From: CAVZYN01 sp963779515
GTDB lineage: Bacteria > Pseudomonadota > Alphaproteobacteria > Rhizobiales > Hyphomicrobiaceae
Assembly (NCBI GenBank): GCA_963779515.1
Contig: CAVZYN010000003.1
Span: 165,979 to 229,978, forward strand
DNA: 64,000 nucleotides
Direction: 5' to 3'
The translations under genes were made by a program, and so were the position numbers. Shown piece by piece: positions 26,472 through 34,344 of the stretch. The notes beneath the pieces were generated by a model. The model worked only from the letters and a program-made list of their open reading frames with translations, was not told the origin of the DNA and made no database searches. Positions within the stretch are counted from its first letter, which is position 1. The number at the start of each line of letters is the position of its first letter.

Positions 26472-26893
26472 CCAAATCCCTTCCTATAGTCGAGCACGGA
26501 GACCACTTTCGGGGCGATGCGAAAGTAGGTCATTTGGCTGCGCATCTCAGGCGAGAACTCCAGCGTTTTTGGAAATTTCCTCGCAAACAAAGTTTCGATC
26601 GCCGCGATCTCGGCCGCCGCTGTGACACGTACGGCGGTGCCGCCGAGTGAGATCCCCTTGATGCTGGTCCAGTCGGAATACGACGCATTGATGGTGAGCG
26701 AGATCCTGTTGTCGCGGGCAATGTTTTTCGCTTTCTGTGACTGGTTCCAGCAGCCGAAATAGATGTCGAGTCCGTCGCTGGCATAGCTGACGGTCGTCGC
26801 TTGCGGAAAACCATCCTCCCGCAGCGTCGCAATCGTCAGGTCATTCTGATGTCCAAGAATGTCCAGAATGGTCGCTTTGAGGGCGTCGTTCAT
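26447..26893 (-). CDS. pyridoxamine 5'-phosphate oxidase-family FMN-binding protein
   Basis: 148 residues from MNDALKATILDILGHQNDLT. The split-barrel pattern TIATLREDGFPQATTVSY and QSQKAKNIARDNRISLTIN is that of the PNPOx-like group, which bind FMN or F420/heme-type cofactors. The real substrate is unknown. The start is the internal ATG 26893; the longer frame upstream is Arg/Pro-rich shadow. Confidence 0.85.
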   Translation of the reverse strand: MNDALKATILDILGHQNDLTIATLREDGFPQATTVSYASDGLDIYFGCWNQSQKAKNIARDNRISLTINASYSDWTSIKGISLGGTAVRVTAAAEIAAIETLFARKFPKTLEFSPEMRSQMTYFRIAPKVVSVLDYRKGFGHTDIVAM

Positions 26894-27100
26894 GGCCGAT
26901 CTCCATGATGAGGGTGTTCGAGTTCGAGGAGGGGGCAGAGTGAGGCAGGCGACCGACGCAATCCCTGACTTCAATCAACCGGCGCCTCCTCTGAACCGTC
27001 AGGGGTGACGTCAAGCAGAGCGCAAGTGTTGCAATAAGACCGGCCGGTGGCATACGCGGCAAGGCCCAACACCAGACCGGTGAGTGTTTGCGTCGGCCGT

Positions 27101-27597
27101 CTATCCCTGAACGAATGGTTGCGTCGATCGCCTGGCGGCCGTCAGCGCGAGCGTGGGAACGACAAACCATTGCAAGAGTGGCGCGAGGCCGGTTCCAGTG
27201 AGGGGCACGATCGGCATACTGATCCGCATAGGACCAGTTCGCCAGTACCGTATGTATTCACCCATTCGCTGTAGATCGTGTAGCCAGCGCCGATGGCGAT
27301 CGTCGCGGCGGCAACGCGCCCGAAGTGCTTGTGCGGCCATCGGCGATCGCCAAAAACGAGTAGTGCCGCGACGAGTGCCGCCGTCGAAATCAAGACGTCG
27401 CCGGCCGTACAATGGGCGATCGCGAACACCTGTTCGCGCACCGATCCCGTTGTCCAGAGTGTGTAGAGCGGAAGCTGCAATACCTCCCATAGGAGGTTCG
27501 CGCCCGTTGCAAAGGCAAGATAAACTCCAAACGCCCGATCCTGCTTGTGAGCCGATCCATCGAGCGTCAACGTCATCCGCCGGTCGCGCCACGTCAT
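27101..27597 (-). pseudogene. membrane protein with two frameshifts
   Basis: Four hydrophobic segments are read from MTWRDRRMTLTLDG to YTIYSEWVNTY in one frame. Then NWSYADQYAD is found in a second frame and MPIVPLTGTGLAPLLQWFVV in a third, ending at 27101. Joined, these give the expected order of a small membrane protein (EW-N-T, NWSYAD, MPxVPxxGTGLxPLLQW). Two single-base changes near 27230-27260 therefore break the gene, or the assembly has errors there. Function unknown. Confidence 0.7.
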
Positions 27598-27633
27598 GCT
27601 ATCCTCGAAGCTCCGGGAATCGGCGCGCGCCTG

Positions 27634-28326
27634 CTAGACGGCGGCCATGGCATATCGGCCGACGCGAACATGATCCTCAATCGTTTTGACGCCTTCGATC
27701 CCTTCGACCAGGATCTTCAGCGCCGACTTCTGGTCTTGGGACTCGATGAAGCCCCAGAGTTCGACGGTTCCGTTCTCGACCAGAACGTTGAGCATGCTGG
27801 CAGGAAGCCACACCTGCTTGCGGATCTCGGCGTTGATACGCGTCTGCAAGGTACCATCATCGATCTTCCCGACGGAGATGCGGCGCGGCGCGCTGCTGAG
27901 TGCGCGCACGAGATCCGCGCGCGTGATGACGCCGACCAGCGCGCCGTCCTTGAGGACGGGCACACGCTTGATCTTGCTGCGGTCCAGAACCTGCGCAACG
28001 TCGGCGAGTTCCTGTTCGGCATCGACGGAAACGACCGGCCGTGACATCACGTCAACGGCACGCAATCCATGCGACTTCGCATAAGAGCGCGCCAATTGGT
28101 CTGGATGCGCAAAAATCTTGAGCCACCATTTGTGTTTCTCTTCGGTGGCGAGTTCGGCGCGGTGCAGCAAATCGCTCTCGCTGACGATGCCGAGCACATC
28201 GCCTTCGGTGTTGACGACAGGGACGCCGCTGATGCGCCTTTCGGTCAAGAGACGCGCAATCTCGTAAACAGTCGCCTCGGGCCGGGCCACGATGAGGTCC
28301 GTCGTCATGACGTCGCGCGCTTTCAT
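27634..28326 (-). CDS. CBS-pair and BON-domain protein
   Basis: 230 residues starting MKARDVMTTDLIVARPEATV behind GGAGG. Two CBS motifs (about residues 7-65 and 93-150: RRISGVPVVNTEG and KIKRVPVLKDGALVG) form a nucleotide-sensing pair; a BON domain follows (VENGTVELWGFIESQDQK, about 180-225). Such proteins are typical of hypoxia/dormancy gene sets, for instance the CBS protein Hrp1 of the mycobacterial DosR regulon (family knowledge). Its ligand is not known. Confidence 0.9.
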   Translation of the reverse strand: MKARDVMTTDLIVARPEATVYEIARLLTERRISGVPVVNTEGDVLGIVSESDLLHRAELATEEKHKWWLKIFAHPDQLARSYAKSHGLRAVDVMSRPVVSVDAEQELADVAQVLDRSKIKRVPVLKDGALVGVITRADLVRALSSAPRRISVGKIDDGTLQTRINAEIRKQVWLPASMLNVLVENGTVELWGFIESQDQKSALKILVEGIEGVKTIEDHVRVGRYAMAAV

Positions 28327-28381
28327 GAGAGCCTCCACGAGGTAAGTAGCGTCGCTGCGGGAAGATGAGTTCTGAGCGGGG

Positions 28382-28837
28382 TTACGATAGTCGAAGCGGG
28401 ACGACGTTCGGCTCCGGCCATAGTTCGCGAAGCGATTTCGGCAAGCGCATGCGAATGTCGCGGATTTCGCCTTCGGAAATCCTGTCGTTCAACAGCTTGA
28501 AGACGCAGCAGACCGCTTCTTCCAGGTCCTCCATCGGGCCCTCCCGGAAGGCGGCTTCGATGCGCGCGAGGAAGGCGTCGCGGCTGCGCTCGATGGTCGC
28601 GTTTGAACCGGGATTCCAGCCCTCGAAATAAATGCCGCGCAACAACAGCGGCAGCTGCGCGCTGAACTGCGCGGCCTCATCGACGTCGAGCCAATCCCGC
28701 AAGGCCTGCAGTGTCACGCGGAGCAGGCGAAAGGCGTGCGGTTCGTCCGCCCACTCCAGATGCGTATTGAGGTCTCGAACCCAGTCCCGGGTCACCTGCC
28801 CGGTGTGCTGCACGGTGTGTTCGACGGTGGTCGGCAT
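28382..28837 (-). CDS. DUF2267 protein
   Basis: 151 residues from MPTTVEHTVQHTGQ. Contains HAFRLLRVTLQALRDWLDVD, AAQFSAQLPLLLRGIYFEGW and LEEAVCCVFKLLNDRISEGE, the repeated helical core of DUF2267. Function is unknown. Members sit beside USP and Hsp20 genes in many alphaproteobacteria. Same strand as its neighbours, with short gaps. Confidence 0.88.
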   Translation of the reverse strand: MPTTVEHTVQHTGQVTRDWVRDLNTHLEWADEPHAFRLLRVTLQALRDWLDVDEAAQFSAQLPLLLRGIYFEGWNPGSNATIERSRDAFLARIEAAFREGPMEDLEEAVCCVFKLLNDRISEGEIRDIRMRLPKSLRELWPEPNVVPLRLS

Positions 28838-28868
28838 GGAAACCTCCATTCAGTGTGGCAGGGCGTCG

Positions 28869-29306
28869 CTAACGGCAGATCAGGACGGGGAGGGCGCTAT
28901 GCGTGACGACCCTGTTGGCTTGACTGCCGAGGAGCATGCGTGTGAGGCCGCGGCGGCCATGCGACGCCATCACGATCAGGTCGCAGTCCTTGTCTTTCGC
29001 AGCCGTCAGGATGCCTTCGGCGGGATGTTGGTTCTTCGCGTGCACGGTATCGAAGCGCACGCCCGCGATCGCTGCGATATCGGCCGCCTTGGTCAGCAGC
29101 GTGGCGGCATTCGCTGCGGCGGTCTTGTCATACTCATCGATCGGAAAGCCGACCGCCATTTCGCCGGAGACGACTGATGACCACGGCTCGGTCGCGGTCA
29201 TGAGGGTCACGTGTGCATTGAGGGCCTTGGCGAGGCCGACGCCTTGGGTGACAGCTCTGGTCGCAAGCTCGGAACCATCGGTCGCGATCAAGATGTTTCG
29301 GTACAT
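28869..29306 (-). CDS. universal stress protein, single domain
   Basis: 145 residues from MYRNILIATDGSELATRAV. The ATP-binding signature DLIVMASHGRRGLTRMLLGS (G-2x-G-9x-G-S/T) lies at about 110-130, so it belongs to the nucleotide-binding USP class. The start at residue 19 of the longer frame is chosen because the family begins M-Y-x-x-I-L. Confidence 0.93.
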   Translation of the reverse strand: MYRNILIATDGSELATRAVTQGVGLAKALNAHVTLMTATEPWSSVVSGEMAVGFPIDEYDKTAAANAATLLTKAADIAAIAGVRFDTVHAKNQHPAEGILTAAKDKDCDLIVMASHGRRGLTRMLLGSQANRVVTHSALPVLICR

Positions 29307-29375
29307 GCCGGGCTCCCGCTTGGGTTGGCTGTGTGGACCCGAAGGGTGCCGGTTTGGCACCCCTCGGCGGTTCGC

Positions 29376-29870
29376 CTACGACTTCTTGATCTCGATCTTG
29401 CGTTCAGCCTTGATGGCGTCAGGTTTCTTCTGGGCGACGACTTTTAGAACGCCCTTGTCGAACCGCGCTTCGAGTTTGGCGTCGTCGATGGTTTCGGGCA
29501 GACGCAAGGTCCGCTCGAACGCGCCATAAGAGCGTTCGGCCATGTAGTAATTTTCCTTCTTCTCTTCGCGTTCAAGCTTCTTCTCGCCCTTGATCGTGAG
29601 AAGACCGTTGGCGAGGGTGACGGAGACATCCTTCTCGTCGACGCCCGGCAGATCGATTTCGATGGTGAACTGCTTGCCGTTTTCGTGGACGTCAACTTCA
29701 GGCACCATAAGTTCATGGCCGTTGCCGCGCAGCAGCGCCGTCGGCCAACGGGGCCAGCCTTGCTCGAAGCGGCCAAACATGCGGTCCATCTCGTCGCGCA
29801 TGGAGCTGAAGAGATCGACGTGACGCGATGGCGCCGTCTGTTGGGATTTGGTGACATCTGTTGTTGCCAT
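29376..29870 (-). CDS. Hsp20 small heat-shock protein
   Basis: 164 residues from MATTDVTKSQ behind GGAGAG. The alpha-crystallin domain spans about residues 53-155, with IDLPGVDEKDVSVTLANGLL and a terminal KGVLKVV-type strand; the C-terminal ends KIEIKKS. It acts as an ATP-independent holdase. It is one of several parallels to the DosR regulon, whose HspX is also an Hsp20. Confidence 0.95.
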   Translation of the reverse strand: MATTDVTKSQQTAPSRHVDLFSSMRDEMDRMFGRFEQGWPRWPTALLRGNGHELMVPEVDVHENGKQFTIEIDLPGVDEKDVSVTLANGLLTIKGEKKLEREEKKENYYMAERSYGAFERTLRLPETIDDAKLEARFDKGVLKVVAQKKPDAIKAERKIEIKKS

Positions 29871-29942
29871 GGGACTCTCCTGAGATTGGGGCTCGCTGTC
29901 CGGAGTCCGGGCCTGCAAGCCGGGTTGAATGCGATTGCTCGG

Positions 29943-30347
29943 TCAATGCGCCGTCGGGCGCGGCTTGTCCGCGTCCTTGAGGGTTTGCTGGAAGGTCTTG
30001 ACGCTTTCGTTGGCGAAGCCGGCGCCGAGTTTGGTGAGTTCGGCGAACTCCTTCTGGTAGTCCGCCATCGCCTGCTGGCAGAAGCCGAGATAGGTCTCGA
30101 ACGTGGATTCTGGCTTGCTGCACTTGGCGAGCCGCTGCGGCAGTTCGAAATCTTCCTTCAGCCGATGTGCGATGAAGCCGTTCCACTCCGCCGTCATGGC
30201 CGCGAGCGTTGCACCATAACTGCCGTTCAATGCCTGCAGATTGGCGAGAAATGGGGTCCACAGGCCGAGGCTTGCGGCCGTCCACTGTTCGAACCCTGCA
30301 ATTTGAGCTGACCCGTTCGTGTCGTGCGTTGTGCTTTGTGTCATCAT
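29943..30347 (-). CDS. phasin-family protein
   Basis: 134 residues, helical, with AEWNGFIAHRLKEDFELPQR and KPESTFETYLGFCQQAMADY. Phasins coat polyhydroxyalkanoate granules, and members of this type are often stress-induced. The family match is by pattern, so moderate. Confidence 0.75.
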   Translation of the reverse strand: MMTQSTTHDTNGSAQIAGFEQWTAASLGLWTPFLANLQALNGSYGATLAAMTAEWNGFIAHRLKEDFELPQRLAKCSKPESTFETYLGFCQQAMADYQKEFAELTKLGAGFANESVKTFQQTLKDADKPRPTAH

Positions 30348-30434
30348 CCGTCGTCCCGTTACGCGTTACTGAGTGAGCAAACTGAGTGGCAGTTCGCCGG
30401 TCTCGTCTCATTGACGCCGGTCAACCACCTGCAC

Positions 30435-30701
30435 CTACATGCGGGCGAGGCGTTCCTTGATCTTGCGCTCCTCCCAGTCCTTGCCGAACGGCCGGACCGG
30501 CATGTAAACCGCGATCGCATGGCCGATGAGACCGAGGCCCCAGCCAAGCAGCGGCCACTGCGCCCACCATTTGGGGCCCGTCAGCATGTCGATCGCGATC
30601 AGCAGCGACATCACGCACACGTAGACCAGTGCATGGATGTAGAACCCCTTGAGGGCCGCGACGTGGTCCCTGGCTTCCCGTAGTTTCAAGTCGTCATCCA
30701 T
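30435..30701 (-). CDS. 2TM-domain membrane protein
   Basis: 88 residues. Two hydrophobic segments (HALVYVCVMSLLIAIDM and WPLLGWGLGLIGHAIAVYM) separated by a short WW-containing turn and preceded by a charged helix are the 2TM (PF13239-type) layout. Function unknown; often near two-component genes. Confidence 0.85.
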   Translation of the reverse strand: MDDDLKLREARDHVAALKGFYIHALVYVCVMSLLIAIDMLTGPKWWAQWPLLGWGLGLIGHAIAVYMPVRPFGKDWEERKIKERLARM

Positions 30702-30716
30702 GATGGATCTCCTGTG

Positions 30717-31076
30717 TCAGTCTGGTTCGACGACGGACGCGATGCGAAACGTTCGCTGGTGACCGTCGTGCTCTGTGATGGACACGTATTCGCCGGGCAC
30801 AAACCGGTGCGTGCTGAACTTGAAGCCGGGTTCATCATCGATGTTGGATTTCGGATTGTAGTCGAACGCCCAAGATCCGCCTCGGCGGTGCACCAGATGG
30901 CCGCTCTCCGGCGCGTCGCCGGGCCAGAACCGTCGAACCCGGCACAACTCGCGCGCTTTGCGCCATTCATCGGCGTCGAGGTGGCCGTCTTCCGTCAGCG
31001 GTGCCGTGAACTCGTACCCGCGATCGCGGCTACCATTGGGGAACTCATGATCGCGGGCGAGTTCCAATCGAATGCG
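30717..31076 (-). CDS. conserved protein of unknown function
   Basis: About 119 residues from MRIRLELARDHEFPNGS. Contains YEFTAPLTEDGHLDADEWR, RVRRFWPGD and PGEYVSITEHDGHQRTFRI, a conserved pattern I recognise from Rhizobiales hypothetical proteins. Mostly beta-strand in appearance with no known domain. Start could be four codons upstream. Confidence 0.75.
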   Translation of the reverse strand, partial: RIRLELARDHEFPNGSRDRGYEFTAPLTEDGHLDADEWRKARELCRVRRFWPGDAPESGHLVHRRGGSWAFDYNPKSNIDDEPGFKFSTHRFVPGEYVSITEHDGHQRTFRIASVVEPD

Positions 31077-31103
31077 CATCAAAGTCATGGCATGACCTGC
31101 AAG

Positions 31104-31946
31104 TTAGTGCGACATGAGAACGGGGCATTTCATTTCGGCCAACACATGCCGCGACGCACCACCGAGAATGAACTCGCGCAGCCGTGAATGGCCGTAGCAG
31201 CCCATCACGACGAGATCGCTGCCGAAAGCCGCGGCGTGGCGCAACAGCTCGGAACCGACGTCGGCGCCAACCGCCGATCCGTTTGAGACCTGGCAACGAA
31301 CGCCGTGCCGGGAGAGCGTGGTGGAGATCGCAGCACCTGGGAGGTCGCCAGCATGCGGCTGGTCCTTCTCCGGATTGATCCAGAGCACGTTGACGTCTTC
31401 CGCCTGTTGCAACAAGGGGAGGGCGTCGAACACGGCGCGTGCAGATTCCCGCCGCTCGTTCCAGGCGATGGTGACGCGCTTGGCGGGCGTCGTGTTCTTG
31501 CCGATGTTTGGGATCAGCAAAACGGGGCGACCGCTTTCCGTCGCAATCCGATCCGGTTCCTCGATAAAATTCGTATAGCTCCAGGTCGGATCGGCCTGGC
31601 TGACGACAATGAGGTCCGATGTCCGCCCATGTTCGATGACGGTCTCGGAGACGTTGACGAATCCAGCGTCGTCCTCGCGCCATTCGAGCTTGAGCTGCTG
31701 CCCGCGCGTCGCCGCCTCGAAGATTTCCTTTAGTTTTTTCACCTCCGCTTGGTACGCGATGCGATGCTCGTCGACAGTCATGGTTGTGCCGGCGCCGTCG
31801 ACCGCTGGGACAACCACGAATGGCGGTTTGACGCAGAGTGCGGAAAGGTGCGCGTCCATCAGGCGCGCGAGTGGAACCGCTGCCTCCAGAAGACGCCGCG
31901 CACGACGCGGATCGGCCATATGCAGCAAGATCGTTTTGTAGGTCAT
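31104..31946 (-). CDS. universal stress protein, tandem two-domain
   Basis: 280 residues from MTYKTILLHMADPRRARRLL. The second domain ends DLVVMGCYGHSRLREFILGG with the ATP-type glycine pattern; the first domain has lost it, as is common in tandem USPs. Strongly similar in layout to the protein at 43722-44573, including the final PVLMSH. Confidence 0.92.
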   Translation of the reverse strand: MTYKTILLHMADPRRARRLLEAAVPLARLMDAHLSALCVKPPFVVVPAVDGAGTTMTVDEHRIAYQAEVKKLKEIFEAATRGQQLKLEWREDDAGFVNVSETVIEHGRTSDLIVVSQADPTWSYTNFIEEPDRIATESGRPVLLIPNIGKNTTPAKRVTIAWNERRESARAVFDALPLLQQAEDVNVLWINPEKDQPHAGDLPGAAISTTLSRHGVRCQVSNGSAVGADVGSELLRHAAAFGSDLVVMGCYGHSRLREFILGGASRHVLAEMKCPVLMSH

Positions 31947-32074
31947 CCGATGATCTCCCGTATCCTGGGGCAATGATGAGCAACACCACTGATGATGCGG
32001 GAAACCTAGGCGCATGCCGTCAGGCGGATGTGGCGGTCCGGTTGTAGATTGTGAGAAAGTGTAATCGGCACGGA

Positions 32075-32566
32075 CTACATCGGGTGCAAGGCGCGCTCCG
32101 CACAGTGCTGCGACTGTCCGCGACGAGAATCGCGTGTTTCCACGTGTTCGGAGCTATGACTGAGAAGAATGCGGATGGCGGCCTGTTGCTGATCCGTGGT
32201 GGCGGGCGATACGGTAAGAACGATAGCGCCATTCCGGATGTGGCTTTCCATGCTGGCAGGAATGCAGGAGGGCACAGATGCATCGATCGGCAAGGGTTCG
32301 GCAGTCCAGGCCTTGCCGCAAACGCCGATGATCTTGTCATCTCCGTCGCAATTCGCAGCGGCGAGCAAATCAAATTCGGGAAGCTTTGTGTTGAGTTCGG
32401 CGAGAGCCGGCGACGGGACACGTTCAAACGTCTGCGCCAGCGCCGCATAGCATATTTTATCGAACGAAAGGCCGGCATCCAAGAGGTGTGCGACCGCACT
32501 CACGAATGCACTTGGATCGCTGAAGATCGCGATCACCATTTGGCATTTCTGGGTCCCCGCATTCAT
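32075..32566 (-). CDS. hypothetical protein, possible stress-gene partner
   Basis: 163 residues. VIAIFSDPSAFVSAVAHLLD near the N terminus looks like an alpha/beta fold of the general-stress 17M type, but the rest is not recognised. The last 20 residues are basic and may be read-through into non-coding sequence. It is same-strand with its USP neighbour but 128 bp upstream. Confidence 0.5.
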   Translation of the reverse strand: MNAGTQKCQMVIAIFSDPSAFVSAVAHLLDAGLSFDKICYAALAQTFERVPSPALAELNTKLPEFDLLAAANCDGDDKIIGVCGKAWTAEPLPIDASVPSCIPASMESHIRNGAIVLTVSPATTDQQQAAIRILLSHSSEHVETRDSRRGQSQHCAERALHPM

Positions 32567-32727
32567 GGCATTGCGCCTTGTCCGTTGGTGGAAAATAAGC
32601 GTCCACCGGCAACGTGCAGTTCATGGCGTTGGCTCGTGTAGGGAGACACCGCTTGCCAACGTCTCGGTTGCACGTGCCGGTGCCAGGCGTTCGCTCGGGG
32701 GGACGCGGGACAACCGCCTGGAACTGA

Positions 32728-33450
32728 CTAGCCGTGGATCATGCTATTCCCTTCGGCCATTTGTTCGAGCGCGCCAGCCTCGCGGATGGTCACGAGAATG
32801 TTCTGTTCGAGATCAATCAGATGCTCGCTGCGAAATTTCGTGAACGTGCGGCTGACCGTTTCGATGGTGAGGCCGAGGAAGTCCGCGATATCCGTGCGCG
32901 TCATCGGCAGCACGATCTCTGTTGGATCTTCGCCCCGGCGCTCGTTGCGCCGCGATAGCGCCATGAGGAATGCCGCGAGGCGCTCGGTGGCGGTACGCTG
33001 GCTCACGGTGAACAGCAGTTCGCGTGCGGCCTGCAACTCGCGTGACACCGCTTCATAGAGTTTCAAGCCAAAGCGGGCGTCGTGCCGGGCGATGTCGTGC
33101 AGGGCGGAGACCGGAATGCAGCGCACACGGGTCTTGGTGGTCGCCTGAGCATTTGCGGCATGTTCTTCGAGTGCACCGAGGCCGATGAAGTCGCCGGCAT
33201 AGGCAAAATCGATCACCTGGCGTCGGCCGTCCGCCATCATTCGATAGATGCAGATGTGGCCGGCCTCGACCAGATAAACGTGGGAGGCAGGATCGCCTTC
33301 GCGGAAGATATGGTCTTTGGCCGCATATGTGCGCGGCGTGCCGGTCGCGACGCGGTCCGATAACGTGTCGATCCTGTCGCGCCCGCGCGGCTCAAGCGCC
33401 GGAGTATGGTAGGGCACATCGGCATCGTGGGCAAAAGCGGTGGCCAGCAT
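32728..33450 (-). CDS. fixK: Crp/Fnr-family transcription regulator, FixK-like
   Basis: 240 residues from MLATAFAHDADV. The cyclic-nucleotide-type sensor domain is at about 30-150 (DHIFREGDPASHVYLVEAG). The helix-turn-helix TRTDIADFLGLTIETVSRTF has the E-x-x-S-R pattern that reads TTGAT half-sites. The N-terminal cysteine cluster of oxygen-sensing Fnr is absent, so it is FixK-like and must be controlled by other means. It is the natural candidate to act at the TTGAY-N4-RTCAA boxes at 25625, 37354, 44670 and 48298. The symbol is by type, not orthology. Confidence 0.85.
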   Translation of the reverse strand: MLATAFAHDADVPYHTPALEPRGRDRIDTLSDRVATGTPRTYAAKDHIFREGDPASHVYLVEAGHICIYRMMADGRRQVIDFAYAGDFIGLGALEEHAANAQATTKTRVRCIPVSALHDIARHDARFGLKLYEAVSRELQAARELLFTVSQRTATERLAAFLMALSRRNERRGEDPTEIVLPMTRTDIADFLGLTIETVSRTFTKFRSEHLIDLEQNILVTIREAGALEQMAEGNSMIHG

Positions 33451-33599
33451 TGTGTTCCCCTTTATTGGCATCGGATCGATGTTTCGATAGGGTCAAGAAA
33501 CCAGCCACGGGCTTCGGCGATATGCCGCTTTGGTAAGGGATTGTGACAGAGTGTAAGAAGCGGCACGGCCAGCCCTGCCGCACGTAAAGGTCCGCGATC

Positions 33600-34337
33600 A
33601 TGGTTTCCGCACAAGAGCTCAGGCACATCCTGGTGGTCGACGACGAAGCGCCGATCCGCCTGCTCTTGCGGGAGTGCTTCGAGCTCGAAGGCTATCGCGT
33701 ATCGGAAGCCGCGGACGGGACGGCGCTGATGGCGGAACTGGCCCAGTCCAAAGTCGATCTGATTACGCTCGACCTCAAGCTTGGCGGTGAAAACGGGCTT
33801 GAACTCGCTCGGCAAGTGCGCAGCGCATGCAATATCCCGATCGTGATGATCACTGGCAAGGGCGACACCATCGATCGCGTTGTTGGGCTGGAGCTGGGCG
33901 CCGACGACTACATCGCCAAGCCGTTCCACGTGCGCGAGGTGCTGGCGCGGATCAAGGCCGTTCTGCGCCGCTACGAGGCGAGCTTCGTTGAAAACGCCGT
34001 CGCACTGCACCCCGCGGGTGAGGTCTATGCGTTCGAGGAGTGGAAACTGGATATCCCCAAGCGCGAGTTGAAGCGCGCGTCAGGTTCGGTCCAGGAGCTG
34101 ACCACCGCGGAATTCAACATGCTCGAGATGTTCGTGAAACGGCCGAGCCGCGTGCTCTCGCGGGACAACATTATGGATCTCTTGAAGGGCCACGACTGGT
34201 CACCGTTCGATCGCTCGATCGACTCGCTGGTCGTGCGCGTGCGCAAGAAAATCGAGGCCAATCCCGAAACTCCAAAGCTCATCAAGACGGTGCGCGGGGT
34301 TGGTTACGTGTTCGCCGCCGATGTCCGCAAGGCCTGA
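33600..34337 (+). CDS. OmpR-family response regulator
   Basis: 245 residues. The receiver domain carries VVDDEAP, phospho-acceptor D58 (LITLDLK) and GADDYIAKPF. The winged-helix output domain follows (TTAEFNMLEMFVKRPSRVL, then VRVRKKIE and VRGVGYVF). It is divergent from the FixK-like gene and convergent with the large sensor kinase, its probable partner. Confidence 0.94.
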   Translation: MVSAQELRHILVVDDEAPIRLLLRECFELEGYRVSEAADGTALMAELAQSKVDLITLDLKLGGENGLELARQVRSACNIPIVMITGKGDTIDRVVGLELGADDYIAKPFHVREVLARIKAVLRRYEASFVENAVALHPAGEVYAFEEWKLDIPKRELKRASGSVQELTTAEFNMLEMFVKRPSRVLSRDNIMDLLKGHDWSPFDRSIDSLVVRVRKKIEANPETPKLIKTVRGVGYVFAADVRKA

Positions 34338-34344
34338 TCGGGTT